Below, in pieces: positions 54,018 through 61,272 of a stretch of 64,000 nt of DNA. The DNA lies in contig OY970070.1 in NCBI GenBank assembly GCA_963705355.1, positions 744,001 through 808,000 of the forward strand. The letters are read 5' to 3'. The notes below the pieces were generated by a model, which searched no databases, was not told the origin of the DNA, and saw nothing but the letters and a program-made list of their open reading frames with translations. Both the position numbers and the translations under genes were made by a program. This DNA comes from COMBO-56-21 sp963705355 (lineage in GTDB: Archaea; Thermoplasmatota; Thermoplasmata; UBA10834). How positions within the stretch are numbered: position 1 is the first letter of the stretch; the number at the start of each line of letters is the position of its first letter.

Positions 54018-54377
54018 TCAATGGTGGTGGTCCTTGCAGGCGTTCTGCTCCGTTGCAGGCTCCAGCCGGCCGTCCTTCCACATCTTGACCGCTTCCTTCA
54101 CAGTCCCGCTGGCGCCGACATAGACCTGTATCCCATATGAGCCCAGCATTTCTATGGCCATGGGACCGAGTCCTGAGCATATGAGGACCTGGGCGCCTGT
54201 CTGGGCAATCAGCTCTGGAGGCTTCCCAGTTCCGCCCATGTGCTCGCTCGTGTTGCTCACTATCCGCACCTGCTCGCTATCCGTGTCCACGACCGTGAAT
54301 GTGGGCGACCTGCCGAAGTGCTCGCTCACAAGGTCGTCCAGACCTCCTTTTCCCGTTGTTGGCAAACAGACTTTCAT
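54018..54377 (-). CDS. NifX/NifB-C-type cofactor carrier protein, copy 1
   Basis: This protein of 119 residues has the dinitrogenase iron-molybdenum cofactor (ribonuclease H-like) fold found in NifX, NafY and the orange protein ORP. Motifs are GKGGLDDLVSEHFGRSPTF and ICSGLGPMAIEMLG. The tail ends in CKDHHH, a possible metal grip. Its ATG overlaps the stop of a zinc-ribbon gene (ATGA), with GGAGTGTGAA upstream. No nitrogenase genes are present, so a Fe-S/Mo carrier role outside nitrogen fixation is likely. Confidence 0.9.
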   Translation of the reverse strand: MKVCLPTTGKGGLDDLVSEHFGRSPTFTVVDTDSEQVRIVSNTSEHMGGTGKPPELIAQTGAQVLICSGLGPMAIEMLGSYGIQVYVGASGTVKEAVKMWKDGRLEPATEQNACKDHHH

Positions 54378-54541
54378 TCCTTTTCACACTCCTGTTGGTT
54401 TCTACTGATCTTCTTGAACCGCTGTCTCCAGCCCTCTCTCACGATGTTCGTCGAGCCGCAGCAGAAGCACTTCTGTGGACGCTCTGGAAGGGCCATCTGG
54501 AGATCGCACCCTATGCACCTGTATCGCCGGAGCTTCTTCAC
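54374..54541 (-). CDS. Small zinc-ribbon protein
   Basis: This protein of 55 residues has C-x2-C (RCIGC) and C-x-C-C (KCFCCGS) knuckles, followed by a basic helix (GWRQRFKKISRNQQ). GTG start at 54541 overlaps the NifU-like stop (GTGA), and its own stop overlaps the NifX ATG. So it is locked into the operon between scaffold and carrier. A damaged copy with the same C-terminal part sits before the NifX gene at 60522. Function unknown; metal or cluster binding is likely. Confidence 0.72.
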   Translation of the reverse strand: MKKLRRYRCIGCDLQMALPERPQKCFCCGSTNIVREGWRQRFKKISRNQQECEKE

Positions 54542-54993
54542 CGTCTCACCTCACGAGCATCCGCGCTCCTTCGCGCCTCGCAGTCCCTGAGGGCGTTCCT
54601 CAAGGCGATGATGGCCAGGGCTGCGCAGTGCTCATGATCCGGAGGCAGGCCATTGAGCAGAGAAACAAGATCCCGAGACCTGACCTGTATGGCCTCATCC
54701 GGTCTCAAGCCCTTTACGAACCTCGTGAGTCTGCTGCCGCAGGCAATTGTGGCGCCACATCCATCTGTGAAGAATGTGCATTCGGTTATGACGCCATCTC
54801 GGATCTTGACGTACATCTCCATGGTATCTTTGCAGAGACCGTCTGCAACGCCCTGGCCGTCGGCGTCTGCCATCCTGCCGATGTTTGATGGATTGCGGAA
54901 CTCAGCGATGACCTCCTCGGAATAGATCTTCGCGTCCTCGCCCTCCATTATCAGCGCTATGTTCTCTGCGAGGTCGTCCAGCTCATCCTTCAT
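54538..54993 (-). CDS. NifU/IscU-like Fe-S scaffold protein
   Basis: This is a scaffold for Fe-S cluster building, 151 residues. FRNPSNIGRMADADG, then Cys in GLCKDTMEMYVKI, the pair TDGCGATIACGSRL, and HEHCAALAIIAL supply the three conserved ligands. The usual AS of GCGxAIAS is replaced by AC. ATG 54993 is used; a GTG at 55011 overlapping the previous stop (GTGA) is equally possible. The expected cysteine desulfurase is absent except for a relic at 61.1 kb. Confidence 0.9.
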   Translation of the reverse strand: MKDELDDLAENIALIMEGEDAKIYSEEVIAEFRNPSNIGRMADADGQGVADGLCKDTMEMYVKIRDGVITECTFFTDGCGATIACGSRLTRFVKGLRPDEAIQVRSRDLVSLLNGLPPDHEHCAALAIIALRNALRDCEARRSADAREVRR

Positions 54994-55007
54994 ACTGTTC
55001 TCGTCTT

Positions 55008-55436
55008 TCACAGGCCCCCCGCTTGACCCCCGCGCCCGCCCCCGAATCCGTGTCCTCCATGATGGCCTGGCGAGGTCGCTGCACTGGCCTCCCTCAGTCG
55101 GCCTTCCCTGTAAGCGGCAAGGGCGCTCTCGCATGTACCCGAAGAGCCCACGAACATCCTGATACCGGCTGTGGCGAGCACCCGGAAGGCATTTGGCCCC
55201 ACATCTCCGGTGACGATTGCCTGGACACCGAGGTTGACGATCTGCTGAGCGGCTTGTATTCCTGCACCGCCCCCGAGCGAGCGTGCGCCGTTAGGAACAG
55301 GTGTCACACTGCCAGTTTTCTCATCTACGATCAGGAAGTACTCGCACCTCCCGAACCTACCATCCACCGCTGAAGAAAGCGTCTGGCCTGTGGATGTGAT
55401 GGCCACCTTGGCGCCGTCATCCACTCCGCTGTTCAT
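55008..55436 (-). CDS. NifX/NifB-C-type cofactor carrier protein, copy 2
   Basis: This second NifX-fold protein has 142 residues, with AVDGRFGRCEYFLIVDE, GGGAGIQAAQQIVNLGVQAI and GDVGPNAFRVL. It differs from copy 1 by a Gly/His-rich tail (SPGHHGGHGFGGGRGGQ), which could hold metal. The neighbouring cysteine-rich gene ends two bases before it, and NifU follows directly. Confidence 0.9.
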   Translation of the reverse strand: MNSGVDDGAKVAITSTGQTLSSAVDGRFGRCEYFLIVDEKTGSVTPVPNGARSLGGGAGIQAAQQIVNLGVQAIVTGDVGPNAFRVLATAGIRMFVGSSGTCESALAAYREGRLREASAATSPGHHGGHGFGGGRGGQAGGL

Positions 55437-55438
55437 CT

Positions 55439-55591
55439 TCAGACCCCTGCGCACTTTTCGCCCTTCATCTTCGCGCCGCACTTGGGGCACTTGCGCTCGC
55501 TGCAGGGAATCCCGCGCTTTGTGTGAGGTGTGGTGAACCCGCACTTGGGACAGATGCACTTCGTGGTGCCGAACACTAGCTCGGTCTCCAT
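55439..55591 (-). CDS. Tiny four-knuckle cysteine protein
   Basis: This protein of 50 residues has CICPKCG, a lone Cys (GIPC), and KCPKCGAKMKGEKC. Two CxxC sites would bind zinc or iron as in rubredoxin-like ribbons. GGAG lies eight bases before the ATG at 55591; an in-frame ATG at 55597 would overlap the previous stop (TGATG). I do not recognise a named family, but the cysteine spacing and codon use leave little doubt that it is coding. Confidence 0.72.
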   Translation of the reverse strand: METELVFGTTKCICPKCGFTTPHTKRGIPCSERKCPKCGAKMKGEKCAGV

Positions 55592-55596
55592 CAGCA

Positions 55597-55827
55597 TCAC
55601 TCCATCGCCCTCGGCCCGCGCCCCAGGCCTCCTTGCCCTCTGCCTTCACCAGAGGGGCCCCTGCCTCCACCGTAGCCTCCAGCTTGGCCCCTCCTGCCTC
55701 GGTCGGAATCCGCCCTGTGTATGTTGTTGTTCCCACATTTCGGGCAGACCGCGGGCCTGCCGGTGCCGTAGGGCTCCTCCCACTCGTGCTGACACGCGTA
55801 GCACCTGAACCTTCTCATCCCAGCCAT
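55597..55827 (-). CDS. Zinc-ribbon protein with Gly/Arg tail
   Basis: The first 35 residues form a zinc ribbon (RCYACQHEWEEPYG, then CPKCGNNN). The remaining 40 residues are G/R-rich (RGRRGQAGGYGGGRGPSGEG), like an RGG RNA-binding or disordered tail. The whole is 76 residues. It lies 14 bases after the DUF5320-like gene. The function is unknown; family relatives in anaerobes occur beside NifX and MinD genes. Confidence 0.75.
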   Translation of the reverse strand: MAGMRRFRCYACQHEWEEPYGTGRPAVCPKCGNNNIHRADSDRGRRGQAGGYGGGRGPSGEGRGQGGLGRGPRAME

Positions 55828-55841
55828 CTGAACGACTCTCC

Positions 55842-56198
55842 TCAGTCCTTCTTCTTTGGAGCCGCGGCTTTCGTCTCGACCATATCCGACTCCAAAACAC
55901 GGATTCTCTCCTCGAGCTGCTCTTTATCTCTCCTGAGCTGCAGGAGTTCTGTCTCCTGGGCTATGGCTGGCACTATTGGCTCCGTCCACGGCGCAGAAGC
56001 GTGCACAAGCCTTCCGTCCTTCGTCCGATAGTACGCGTGAGGCCCAAAGCCGCATCTGCACGGACCGACATAGGTTCCCTCTCCGGAAACGTCGTCTGCC
56101 GTCAACTGACCGTATGCAGGCCAGATACCTCTTCCTCTTGCGTACCAGCCCCAGTAGCCTCTGCCCATTCCAAATCCTCTTCCGTATCCTCTTGGCAT
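55842..56198 (-). CDS. DUF5320-like Gly/Tyr-rich protein
   Basis: This protein of 118 residues has a Gly/Arg/Tyr/Trp-rich N-terminus (PRGYGRGFGMGRGYWGWY), a CRCGFG site in the middle, and a C-terminal coiled coil (QETELLQLRRDKEQLEERI). This layout is that of small DUF5320-type proteins found beside NifX, Mrp and DUF134 genes in anaerobes. The ATG at 56198 follows a perfect GGAGGTGAT. A fragment of this start region is repeated at 61.9 kb. Confidence 0.72.
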   Translation of the reverse strand: MPRGYGRGFGMGRGYWGWYARGRGIWPAYGQLTADDVSGEGTYVGPCRCGFGPHAYYRTKDGRLVHASAPWTEPIVPAIAQETELLQLRRDKEQLEERIRVLESDMVETKAAAPKKKD

Positions 56199-56204
56199 TC
56201 GCAA

Positions 56205-57059
56205 TCACCTCCTTTCTCCGTTGATTTTCTTGACAATCTTCGACACGATCTCCTCGAACGCCTTTGACGCCGTCCCGCCGTTCAGGACGAACGGCTTGCC
56301 CGCGTCCCCGCTCTGGGAGATTTCTGGCGAAAGTGGTATGCTGCCGAGAAACTCGATGTCAGTCTCCTCGGCGGCCTTCTGGACGTTGCCGCGGCCGAAC
56401 ACCGCGACCTCCTTGCCGCAGTGCGGGCACACGAAGCCGTCCATGTTCTCCACTATGCCTATGATTTTCAGGTCGACCGCCTTGGCGAAGTTGATCGACT
56501 TCCTCACGCTGAGAAGCGCGACGTCCTGCGGTGTCGTGACAATCACGGCGCCCTCGGGGCTGGGCACGAGCTGCGCGATGCTGAGCGGCTCGTCCCCTGT
56601 GCCCGGAGGCAAATCGATGATGAGATAGTCCAGCTCCCCCCACTCGACCTCCTCAAGGAACTGCTTGATGGCGCCCATCTTCAGCGGGCCGCGCCAGATA
56701 ATCGGTGCGTACCTGTCGCTGAGGAGGAAGGCAATCGAAATCACCTTGAGCGAGGGGGGCATGTGAAATGGCTTTATCTTGTTGTTCTTGGTCATTGCGA
56801 GAGGGAGGTTGGGAATGCCCAGCAGCTTGGGCACGCTGGGTCCGTGCATATCGGCATCCAACAGGCCCACTATGAAGCCCTTCCTTGCAAGGCTTAGCGC
56901 GAGGTTGACCGCCACGGTGGACTTGCCAACGCCTCCCTTGCCGCTCATCACTATGATCTTGTGCTTCACGCCCGCGAGGTTCTTCTCGGCCGCAGCGCCC
57001 ATGGGTTCCGCGCTGCACTTCGCGCCTCCGCTCATGCAGCTCTCAGACAATTCGCTCAC
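56205..57059 (-). CDS. Mrp/NBP35-family Fe-S carrier ATPase
   Basis: This ATPase binds a bridging 4Fe-4S cluster and hands it to apoproteins; ApbC is the bacterial relative. The 284-residue protein has Walker A MSGKGGVGKST, the DMHGPS switch, LPPGTGDE, and the cluster CPHC near residue 225; extra cysteines at the N-terminus (ESCMSGGAKC) recall NBP35. GTG 57059 follows GGGAGGGAT and is preferred; ATG 57086 overlaps the DsrE stop but lacks a ribosome site. Confidence 0.92.
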   Translation of the reverse strand: MSELSESCMSGGAKCSAEPMGAAAEKNLAGVKHKIIVMSGKGGVGKSTVAVNLALSLARKGFIVGLLDADMHGPSVPKLLGIPNLPLAMTKNNKIKPFHMPPSLKVISIAFLLSDRYAPIIWRGPLKMGAIKQFLEEVEWGELDYLIIDLPPGTGDEPLSIAQLVPSPEGAVIVTTPQDVALLSVRKSINFAKAVDLKIIGIVENMDGFVCPHCGKEVAVFGRGNVQKAAEETDIEFLGSIPLSPEISQSGDAGKPFVLNGGTASKAFEEIVSKIVKKINGERR

Positions 57060-57079
57060 CGTATCCCTCCCGTCCTTCG

Positions 57080-57466
57080 CTAGCATGTGTAGATCTTGTC
57101 TGTCTCCATCGCCTGGGCCGCGAAGTCCATGAGGTTCACGAACTCAACGCCGGCCATGAACTTGGCCTTGCTTATGCCCCTGGCCTCCCTGCACGGGATG
57201 CATACCTGCAGCTTGCCCCCGCTCCCCATGAAGGCGTCCATCATCTCCTTGATGGATGCGAGGCCCTCGACGCGCGGCAGCTTCGCCGCGTAGTTCTTCT
57301 GGGCCAGCTTGACGCCGTTGCCCGTGAGGAAGATCTTGGTCTTCACCCCGAGCGCGCTCGCAGCGCTGGCGCACATGAAGGCCATCGTGGCCCTCTCCAC
57401 ATCCTCGTCGCCGTGAGTCCCGATCACGAGGAGGGACTTCTTCGAGTAATCCGTCTTCTTTGGCAT
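57080..57466 (-). CDS. DsrE-family sulfur carrier-like protein, copy 1
   Basis: This DsrE/DsrF/TusD-fold protein has 128 residues. The core LLVIGTHGDEDVERATMAFM and the conserved cysteine pair in QVCIPCREARGI suggest persulfide handling. The ATG at 57466 follows GAGGA. Its stop overlaps an in-frame ATG of the Mrp gene. A second member of the family lies at 61401. Confidence 0.88.
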   Translation of the reverse strand: MPKKTDYSKKSLLVIGTHGDEDVERATMAFMCASAASALGVKTKIFLTGNGVKLAQKNYAAKLPRVEGLASIKEMMDAFMGSGGKLQVCIPCREARGISKAKFMAGVEFVNLMDFAAQAMETDKIYTC

Positions 57467-57549
57467 TTCGGTTCCTCGGATAGGACTACTAGCGAGGGAC
57501 CGATAAGCCGGTGATGGCGAACATATTAGCCGCGCAAGGAGCCTGGCTC

Positions 57550-58143
57550 TCACTCTGGCGGGAGGCCGAACCTGGTCTCCCTGTAGTACGAACTGTATAT
57601 TGCCCCTGCTGGGTTGTGCGACAACACGCGGTCCTTGACTATGAGCGTCGTGACAGGAGCATGCGAATGCTTCGTGAACAGCATGTCGTGTCCGATGCAG
57701 AGGCCGACCAGAATATTCATCTGCGTGCCGCACCCCTTCAGCCTGAGAGCTTGCCCGACGGGGTTGCAGATTGCTTCCTTGTCAGAAGGCGAGCCTATCT
57801 TGACAATTCCGAGTTCGCCCTTGTCTATCCCGCAAATCTTGCAGCAGGCTGAGTGCACCTCGAACCCCTGCTTCGTCAGAATCGCGTCCAGGATCTCGGC
57901 CTCCTTTGACAGGCCTACGCAGAATGCCACCCCGAGCTTCCGCATGCCCATCTTCTCCGCATACAGAGCGATCTCTTCCAGCCGGGTCAACTTCATATAA
58001 TGCTCCGCTTCGATCTCTCCGGACACGCGCATCGACCTGACCTCTTCGTCCTTGTAAGAATTCCTGGCTTCCCCCGCCAGGCCGAAACAGTCCTTCCCCT
58101 CGTAGCACTCCTTGGTTGAGCATCTCGCGCATTCATTCATCAT
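57550..58143 (-). CDS. DUF1847 cysteine-rich protein
   Basis: This protein of 197 residues begins with a cysteine knot (CARCSTKECYEGKDC) and continues with GVAFCVGLSKEA, ACCKICGIDKGE, CNPVGQAL and LCIGHDMLF. DUF1847 proteins occur in anaerobes and are thought to bind metal or Fe-S clusters. The ATG overlaps the stop of the radical SAM gene (ATGA), so the two are coupled. Confidence 0.88.
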   Translation of the reverse strand: MMNECARCSTKECYEGKDCFGLAGEARNSYKDEEVRSMRVSGEIEAEHYMKLTRLEEIALYAEKMGMRKLGVAFCVGLSKEAEILDAILTKQGFEVHSACCKICGIDKGELGIVKIGSPSDKEAICNPVGQALRLKGCGTQMNILVGLCIGHDMLFTKHSHAPVTTLIVKDRVLSHNPAGAIYSSYYRETRFGLPPE

Positions 58144-59105
58144 GGTTTCTCACTCGCCTTCCTAGTCTTGGTGTAGAACACTCTTCCCGCATATTCCCTG
58201 CGCTCTAGATCAGATGACTCCTCCAGAGAATCGAGCATCATCGACGCATCAATCCTGCACCGTCCGCTGGACACAATCAGATCGATCGCCTGGTCTTCCC
58301 TCAGAGGGTGCACGGACGCGATGTCCAGCAGGTGGCGGACTATGTCCTCCGTTAGCGATGGGGGAACTTCCCCTTCTGGTGAGGTCGTATCTATTGCCCG
58401 CGGGAGTATCCTGAGGGCGAGCTCGATGCTCTCCCTCGGGGAGCACCGGACCCATTTCTCGGACGGTGGGCGAATCGGAGTAGCTACGTGGACGCAGTCC
58501 AGCTTGACGGGCTTGAGAAGCTCCCCGATCGCCTGCAGCGAGGCCTCATCATCGTTGACACCCGCGATGAGCATCGTCTCGATCCATAGCCGGCTAGAGT
58601 AGGATTCGGAGAACGAGGTGATACCGTCGATGACCTTCTTGAACGAAAGGCTCCGATGCGGCCTGTGAATCCTCCTGAACATCTCCTCGCTGCAGACACT
58701 GACCGTGGGCAGCACGATATCGAACGCGAGGCTCGATTCCCGGACCTCGGGATCCCAGAGCAGGGAGCCGTTTGTCAGGAGCGCGGTCTTGCCATTCCAT
58801 TGTGCCTTCAGGTCGTCATGTATCTCTCCCACGTTGGAAGCGAGAGACGGCTCGCCCTGACCGATGAATGTCACGTAATCTGGTCGGGTAGGTGCGCGAT
58901 CTATGCACTCGAGCGCCGCCCTCACCACCGAATCAGACTGGTAATACGATTCTCTGTCTACTGTAAGATCAGTAGTGGGTCCCAGCTGGCAGTAAACGCA
59001 TGAATAAGTGCATGTCTTCATCGGGACCGTGTTCACGCCCACAGACAGCCCAAGCCGTCTTGACGGCACGGGCCCAAAGGCCAAGGATCGAGGTTCTCCT
59101 GCCAT
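58140..59105 (-). CDS. Radical SAM protein (COG0731-like)
   Basis: This enzyme of 321 residues has the radical SAM triad in CTYSCVYCQLG near residue 35, GQGEPSLASN as the SAM-binding GGE-like stretch, and the opening FGPVPSRRLGLSVGVN typical of a widespread uncharacterised group. The C-terminal 80 residues form a small winged-helix-like domain. ATG 59105 has GGGAG before it. Role in this cluster unknown; it may modify or mature a metal-cofactor protein. Confidence 0.88.
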   Translation of the reverse strand: MAGEPRSLAFGPVPSRRLGLSVGVNTVPMKTCTYSCVYCQLGPTTDLTVDRESYYQSDSVVRAALECIDRAPTRPDYVTFIGQGEPSLASNVGEIHDDLKAQWNGKTALLTNGSLLWDPEVRESSLAFDIVLPTVSVCSEEMFRRIHRPHRSLSFKKVIDGITSFSESYSSRLWIETMLIAGVNDDEASLQAIGELLKPVKLDCVHVATPIRPPSEKWVRCSPRESIELALRILPRAIDTTSPEGEVPPSLTEDIVRHLLDIASVHPLREDQAIDLIVSSGRCRIDASMMLDSLEESSDLERREYAGRVFYTKTRKASEKP

Positions 59106-59213
59106 ATCGCTGCTCCCAGAACACAGGTGCTGCCTGATATCTGATTGCGAGGCGTACAACAGCTGGCGATAAGCTAGATTCGGCGAACAAGTTCGCTATC
59201 TAACCGCCAAAGA

Positions 59214-59849
59214 TCATGCGATTCCACCTAGATGGCTGGAAACCAGTTTCCTCTGGGCACGCCTGAGCATCACGTCTAGAGTGGCCTTTGAGATCTCCAA
59301 ACGCTTGGCTAGTCTCTCAAGATTCGTTCTCTTGGGAATGTCATAATATCCTAGCTCGAATGCAAGTTGAAGAACCCGTTCCTGTGCGATCGTCAGCTCA
59401 GACGCGGTTCTCAACATCGAGACCTTCTCTACCTTAACATCGCCGCCGAGTGCCTTGATTTTCTCCACCAGATCTCCCAGAGCGGCCGCGTTGGGAGCCA
59501 AGACGTTCCACTGGATAGTGCCGTTCTCTCTGGAAATGGCGGAATCGAGGAAGCACCTCGACTCAGCGACGAGCTTACAGGCTACACAGGTATCGACCTC
59601 GACAGTGCCCACGTGCCTTCCCGGGCCCGCATCAGCGAGCTGCACGTTGCACGTTGGCTCCACCGACCGTATTCGCTCGACCAATGCCTCCTGAGACATT
59701 GTGGATGGGCCGTCGATCTGCAAGAAGCTCTGTCCACCGTTGCCGCTCCTTGGAACACACTTCATCACCCTGATGGAAAGGTCGCAGGCCGTGCTGAGAG
59801 CCCCTATCCAGTTCCCTGGAATCTTGAGCAGAAGGGTGGCCTGCCTCAT
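59214..59849 (-). CDS. HTH_10 (Bat-type) transcription regulator
   Basis: This is a DNA-binding protein of 211 residues. The C-terminal 60 residues are the archaeal HTH_10 domain (LTIAQERVLQLAFELGYYDI, then LAKRLEISKATLDVMLRRA). The N-terminal part has CVACKLVAESRC, a possible metal or redox sensor. Its ATG overlaps the DUF134 stop (ATGA), so both regulators are made together at the head of the string. It likely senses sulfur, metal or redox state. Confidence 0.9.
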   Translation of the reverse strand: MRQATLLLKIPGNWIGALSTACDLSIRVMKCVPRSGNGGQSFLQIDGPSTMSQEALVERIRSVEPTCNVQLADAGPGRHVGTVEVDTCVACKLVAESRCFLDSAISRENGTIQWNVLAPNAAALGDLVEKIKALGGDVKVEKVSMLRTASELTIAQERVLQLAFELGYYDIPKRTNLERLAKRLEISKATLDVMLRRAQRKLVSSHLGGIA

Positions 59850-60208
59850 TTCTTCGTCATCCCCATCCGCTTTCGCCTCCTTCCGTGCCCTCGCACAATC
59901 TCGGGGTCGACGGCCGTCCGATTGCTGCCTGGGCCAGCATCGATCCGCAATGCGAACCCTTCTATGACGCACCTTGAGATCTTGTATCTGGCGGAGTTCA
60001 GAATCCTGTTGAAAGTCGGCTGTGAGATGTCCATCCTCTTGGCAGCATCCGTCTGCGAGAGCCCCACGACGTCGGACAGGCGGAGCGCTTCCAACTCGTC
60101 CAGAGCCAAGTCTATCCACTCGAGGCGGCTGAGCGGGATCCCTTGAGGCTTGAAGAACCTGTGTTCAGGATCGCAGCATACCCTCCTGCATATCTTCGGC
60201 CTAGGCAT
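59846..60208 (-). CDS. DUF134 helix-turn-helix protein
   Basis: This UPF0251/DUF134 protein has 120 residues. RPKICRRVCCDPEHRFFKP is the diagnostic start (a cysteine-rich patch), and LSQTDAAKRMDISQPTFNRIL is the helix-turn-helix. Such proteins stand beside NifX and MinD genes in many anaerobes and are likely their regulators. It is the first gene of the leftward string, with a palindrome between TATA box and start. Confidence 0.9.
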   Translation of the reverse strand: MPRPKICRRVCCDPEHRFFKPQGIPLSRLEWIDLALDELEALRLSDVVGLSQTDAAKRMDISQPTFNRILNSARYKISRCVIEGFALRIDAGPGSNRTAVDPEIVRGHGRRRKRMGMTKK

Positions 60209-60217
60209 GATTATGGA

Positions 60218-60239
60218 TTATGATTCATAACTATTTAAG
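60218..60239 (-). promoter_or_regulatory. TATA box and palindromic operator before DUF134
   Basis: CTTAAATAG (minus strand, 60231-60239) is the TATA box. Next to it TTATGATTCATAA (60218-60230) is an exact 6+6 inverted repeat around one base, extended by a direct GATTATG repeat. Its place between TATA box and start suggests repression, perhaps by DUF134 itself. Confidence 0.5.
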
Positions 60240-60399
60240 TCTTGTCGAGCGCCACTGAAGCCACGTCGTCAGCCATTCTCGATGGGCCTACTGCGACAAT
60301 ATCCAGTCAATGTGCACTGAGTCTCGGAGTTTGCTGGTCATGCGATTCCTTCCTTTGTCATGACAGAGAACAGCCATATGCATTTTCCGTTTCTGTTGA

Positions 60400-60525
60400 A
60401 ATCATCCGCGCCTCGGAAAATGTCTCTGCTGCGGATCAACAGCGATCGTTGGAAATGGATGGAAGCACCGTTTCTGCAGGTTTTCCCACTGCAGGAAGAG
60501 TTCAAAGAGGAGTGTGAACGAATGA
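60400..60525 (+). pseudogene. Relic of a zinc-ribbon gene before NifX copy 3
   Basis: A frame without a start codon reads KCLCCGSTAIVGNGWKHRF, which matches KCFCCGSTNIVREGWRQRF of the intact gene at 54374-54541. It ends with TGA overlapping the NifX ATG, exactly as in the intact pair. The first knuckle is lost behind a stop at 60397. So the zinc-ribbon/NifX pair was duplicated and its first gene has decayed. The rest of 60240-60400 shows no gene. Confidence 0.65.
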
Positions 60526-60890
60526 AGATATGCGTACCATGCGTACCAACGAACGGCCAAGGGGGCATGGATGACAGCGTCAGCGCGCATTTCGGACGCG
60601 CGCCGACATACACGATCGTGGACGCCGAAACGGGCAAGGTTAGAGTGATCGAGAACAGAAGCGACCACATGGGCGGCTCTGGAAAGCCCCCCGAGCAGGT
60701 AGCGGGAACGGGCGCCGCGGTCGTCGTCTGCTCAGGGCTCGGGCCGAACGCCGTCGCCATGTTGAGCGCCCGCGGAATCGCATCGTACACAGGCGCGACC
60801 GGGACGGTCAAGGAGGCCCTCGAATCCTACAACCAGGGCCGCCTCACCCGTGCCACCGAGGAGACGGCCTGCAAAGAACACCGTCACTGA
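60522..60890 (+). CDS. NifX/NifB-C-type cofactor carrier protein, copy 3
   Basis: This NifX-fold protein of 122 residues is close to copy 1 at 54018: GGMDDSVSAHFGRAPTYTIVD, GGSGKPPEQVAGTGAAVVVC and CSGLGPNAVAML, ending CKEHRH. The upstream bases GGAGTGTGAA before the ATG are the same as before copy 1. It is on the opposite strand from the main string and next to relics, so it looks like the surviving part of a duplicated block. Confidence 0.9.
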   Translation: MKICVPCVPTNGQGGMDDSVSAHFGRAPTYTIVDAETGKVRVIENRSDHMGGSGKPPEQVAGTGAAVVVCSGLGPNAVAMLSARGIASYTGATGTVKEALESYNQGRLTRATEETACKEHRH

Positions 60891-60970
60891 GCATTCTCAG
60901 AGCTATGTGCTACTGATCAGGACAACAGGCTTGGCGGAACGACTGCTCGATTGACGACAATGCGACGAAA

Positions 60971-61114
60971 TCATTCACCTGTTCTTGATTCTTGGATCGG
61001 CGGGCATGGCACGCTCCCGTAGGAACAGAAGACGCAGCAGTCGCCCGGCTTCGGGGTCATCACATGGCCGCATTTCTTGCACTGGTACCTGATAAGACAA
61101 AAATCCGTTAGCAT
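60971..61114 (-). CDS. Small GDCC-motif cysteine protein
   Basis: This protein of 47 residues has RYQCKKCG, then PKPGDCCVFCSYGSVPCPP. The GDCCVFCSYGSVPC pattern recurs in tiny proteins of anaerobes and looks like a compact zinc or Fe-S site. The ATG at 61114 has GGAG upstream, though close. It faces the cysteine desulfurase relic head to head. Function unknown. Confidence 0.65.
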   Translation of the reverse strand: MLTDFCLIRYQCKKCGHVMTPKPGDCCVFCSYGSVPCPPIQESRTGE

Positions 61115-61131
61115 CAGCTCCTTAGTACTGA

Positions 61132-61272
61132 AACTCTGCATTGACAGCCATGGGCGTACCAGAAGATGCGACTCTTGGAGCTCTCAGGCTGAGTCTTGGA
61201 AAGTGCTCGACCGAGAAAGAGGTGGAGCGTGCTTCGAGGATTATCGCAAACAAGGTCGCTGGACTCGTCTGA
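61132..61272 (+). pseudogene. Relic of a cysteine desulfurase C-terminus
   Basis: The frame reads NSALTAMGVPEDATLGALRL, then RLSLGKCSTEKEVERASRII and ends at TGA 61272. This is the standard C-terminal segment of NifS/IscS-type desulfurases (AMGVPEE, GSLRLSLGRYTTEEE). The frame is closed by a stop at 61129 and nothing of the PLP or catalytic Cys part remains. It points to a lost iscS-like gene next to the scaffold genes. Confidence 0.75.

Noticed and set aside
54018..60890. NifX, NifU and NifS-like genes as a nitrogen fixation locus
   Set aside because: No nifH, nifD, nifK, nifE, nifN or nifB is present, and the NifX-fold proteins lack other Nif domains. Such proteins are common in non-diazotrophic anaerobes.
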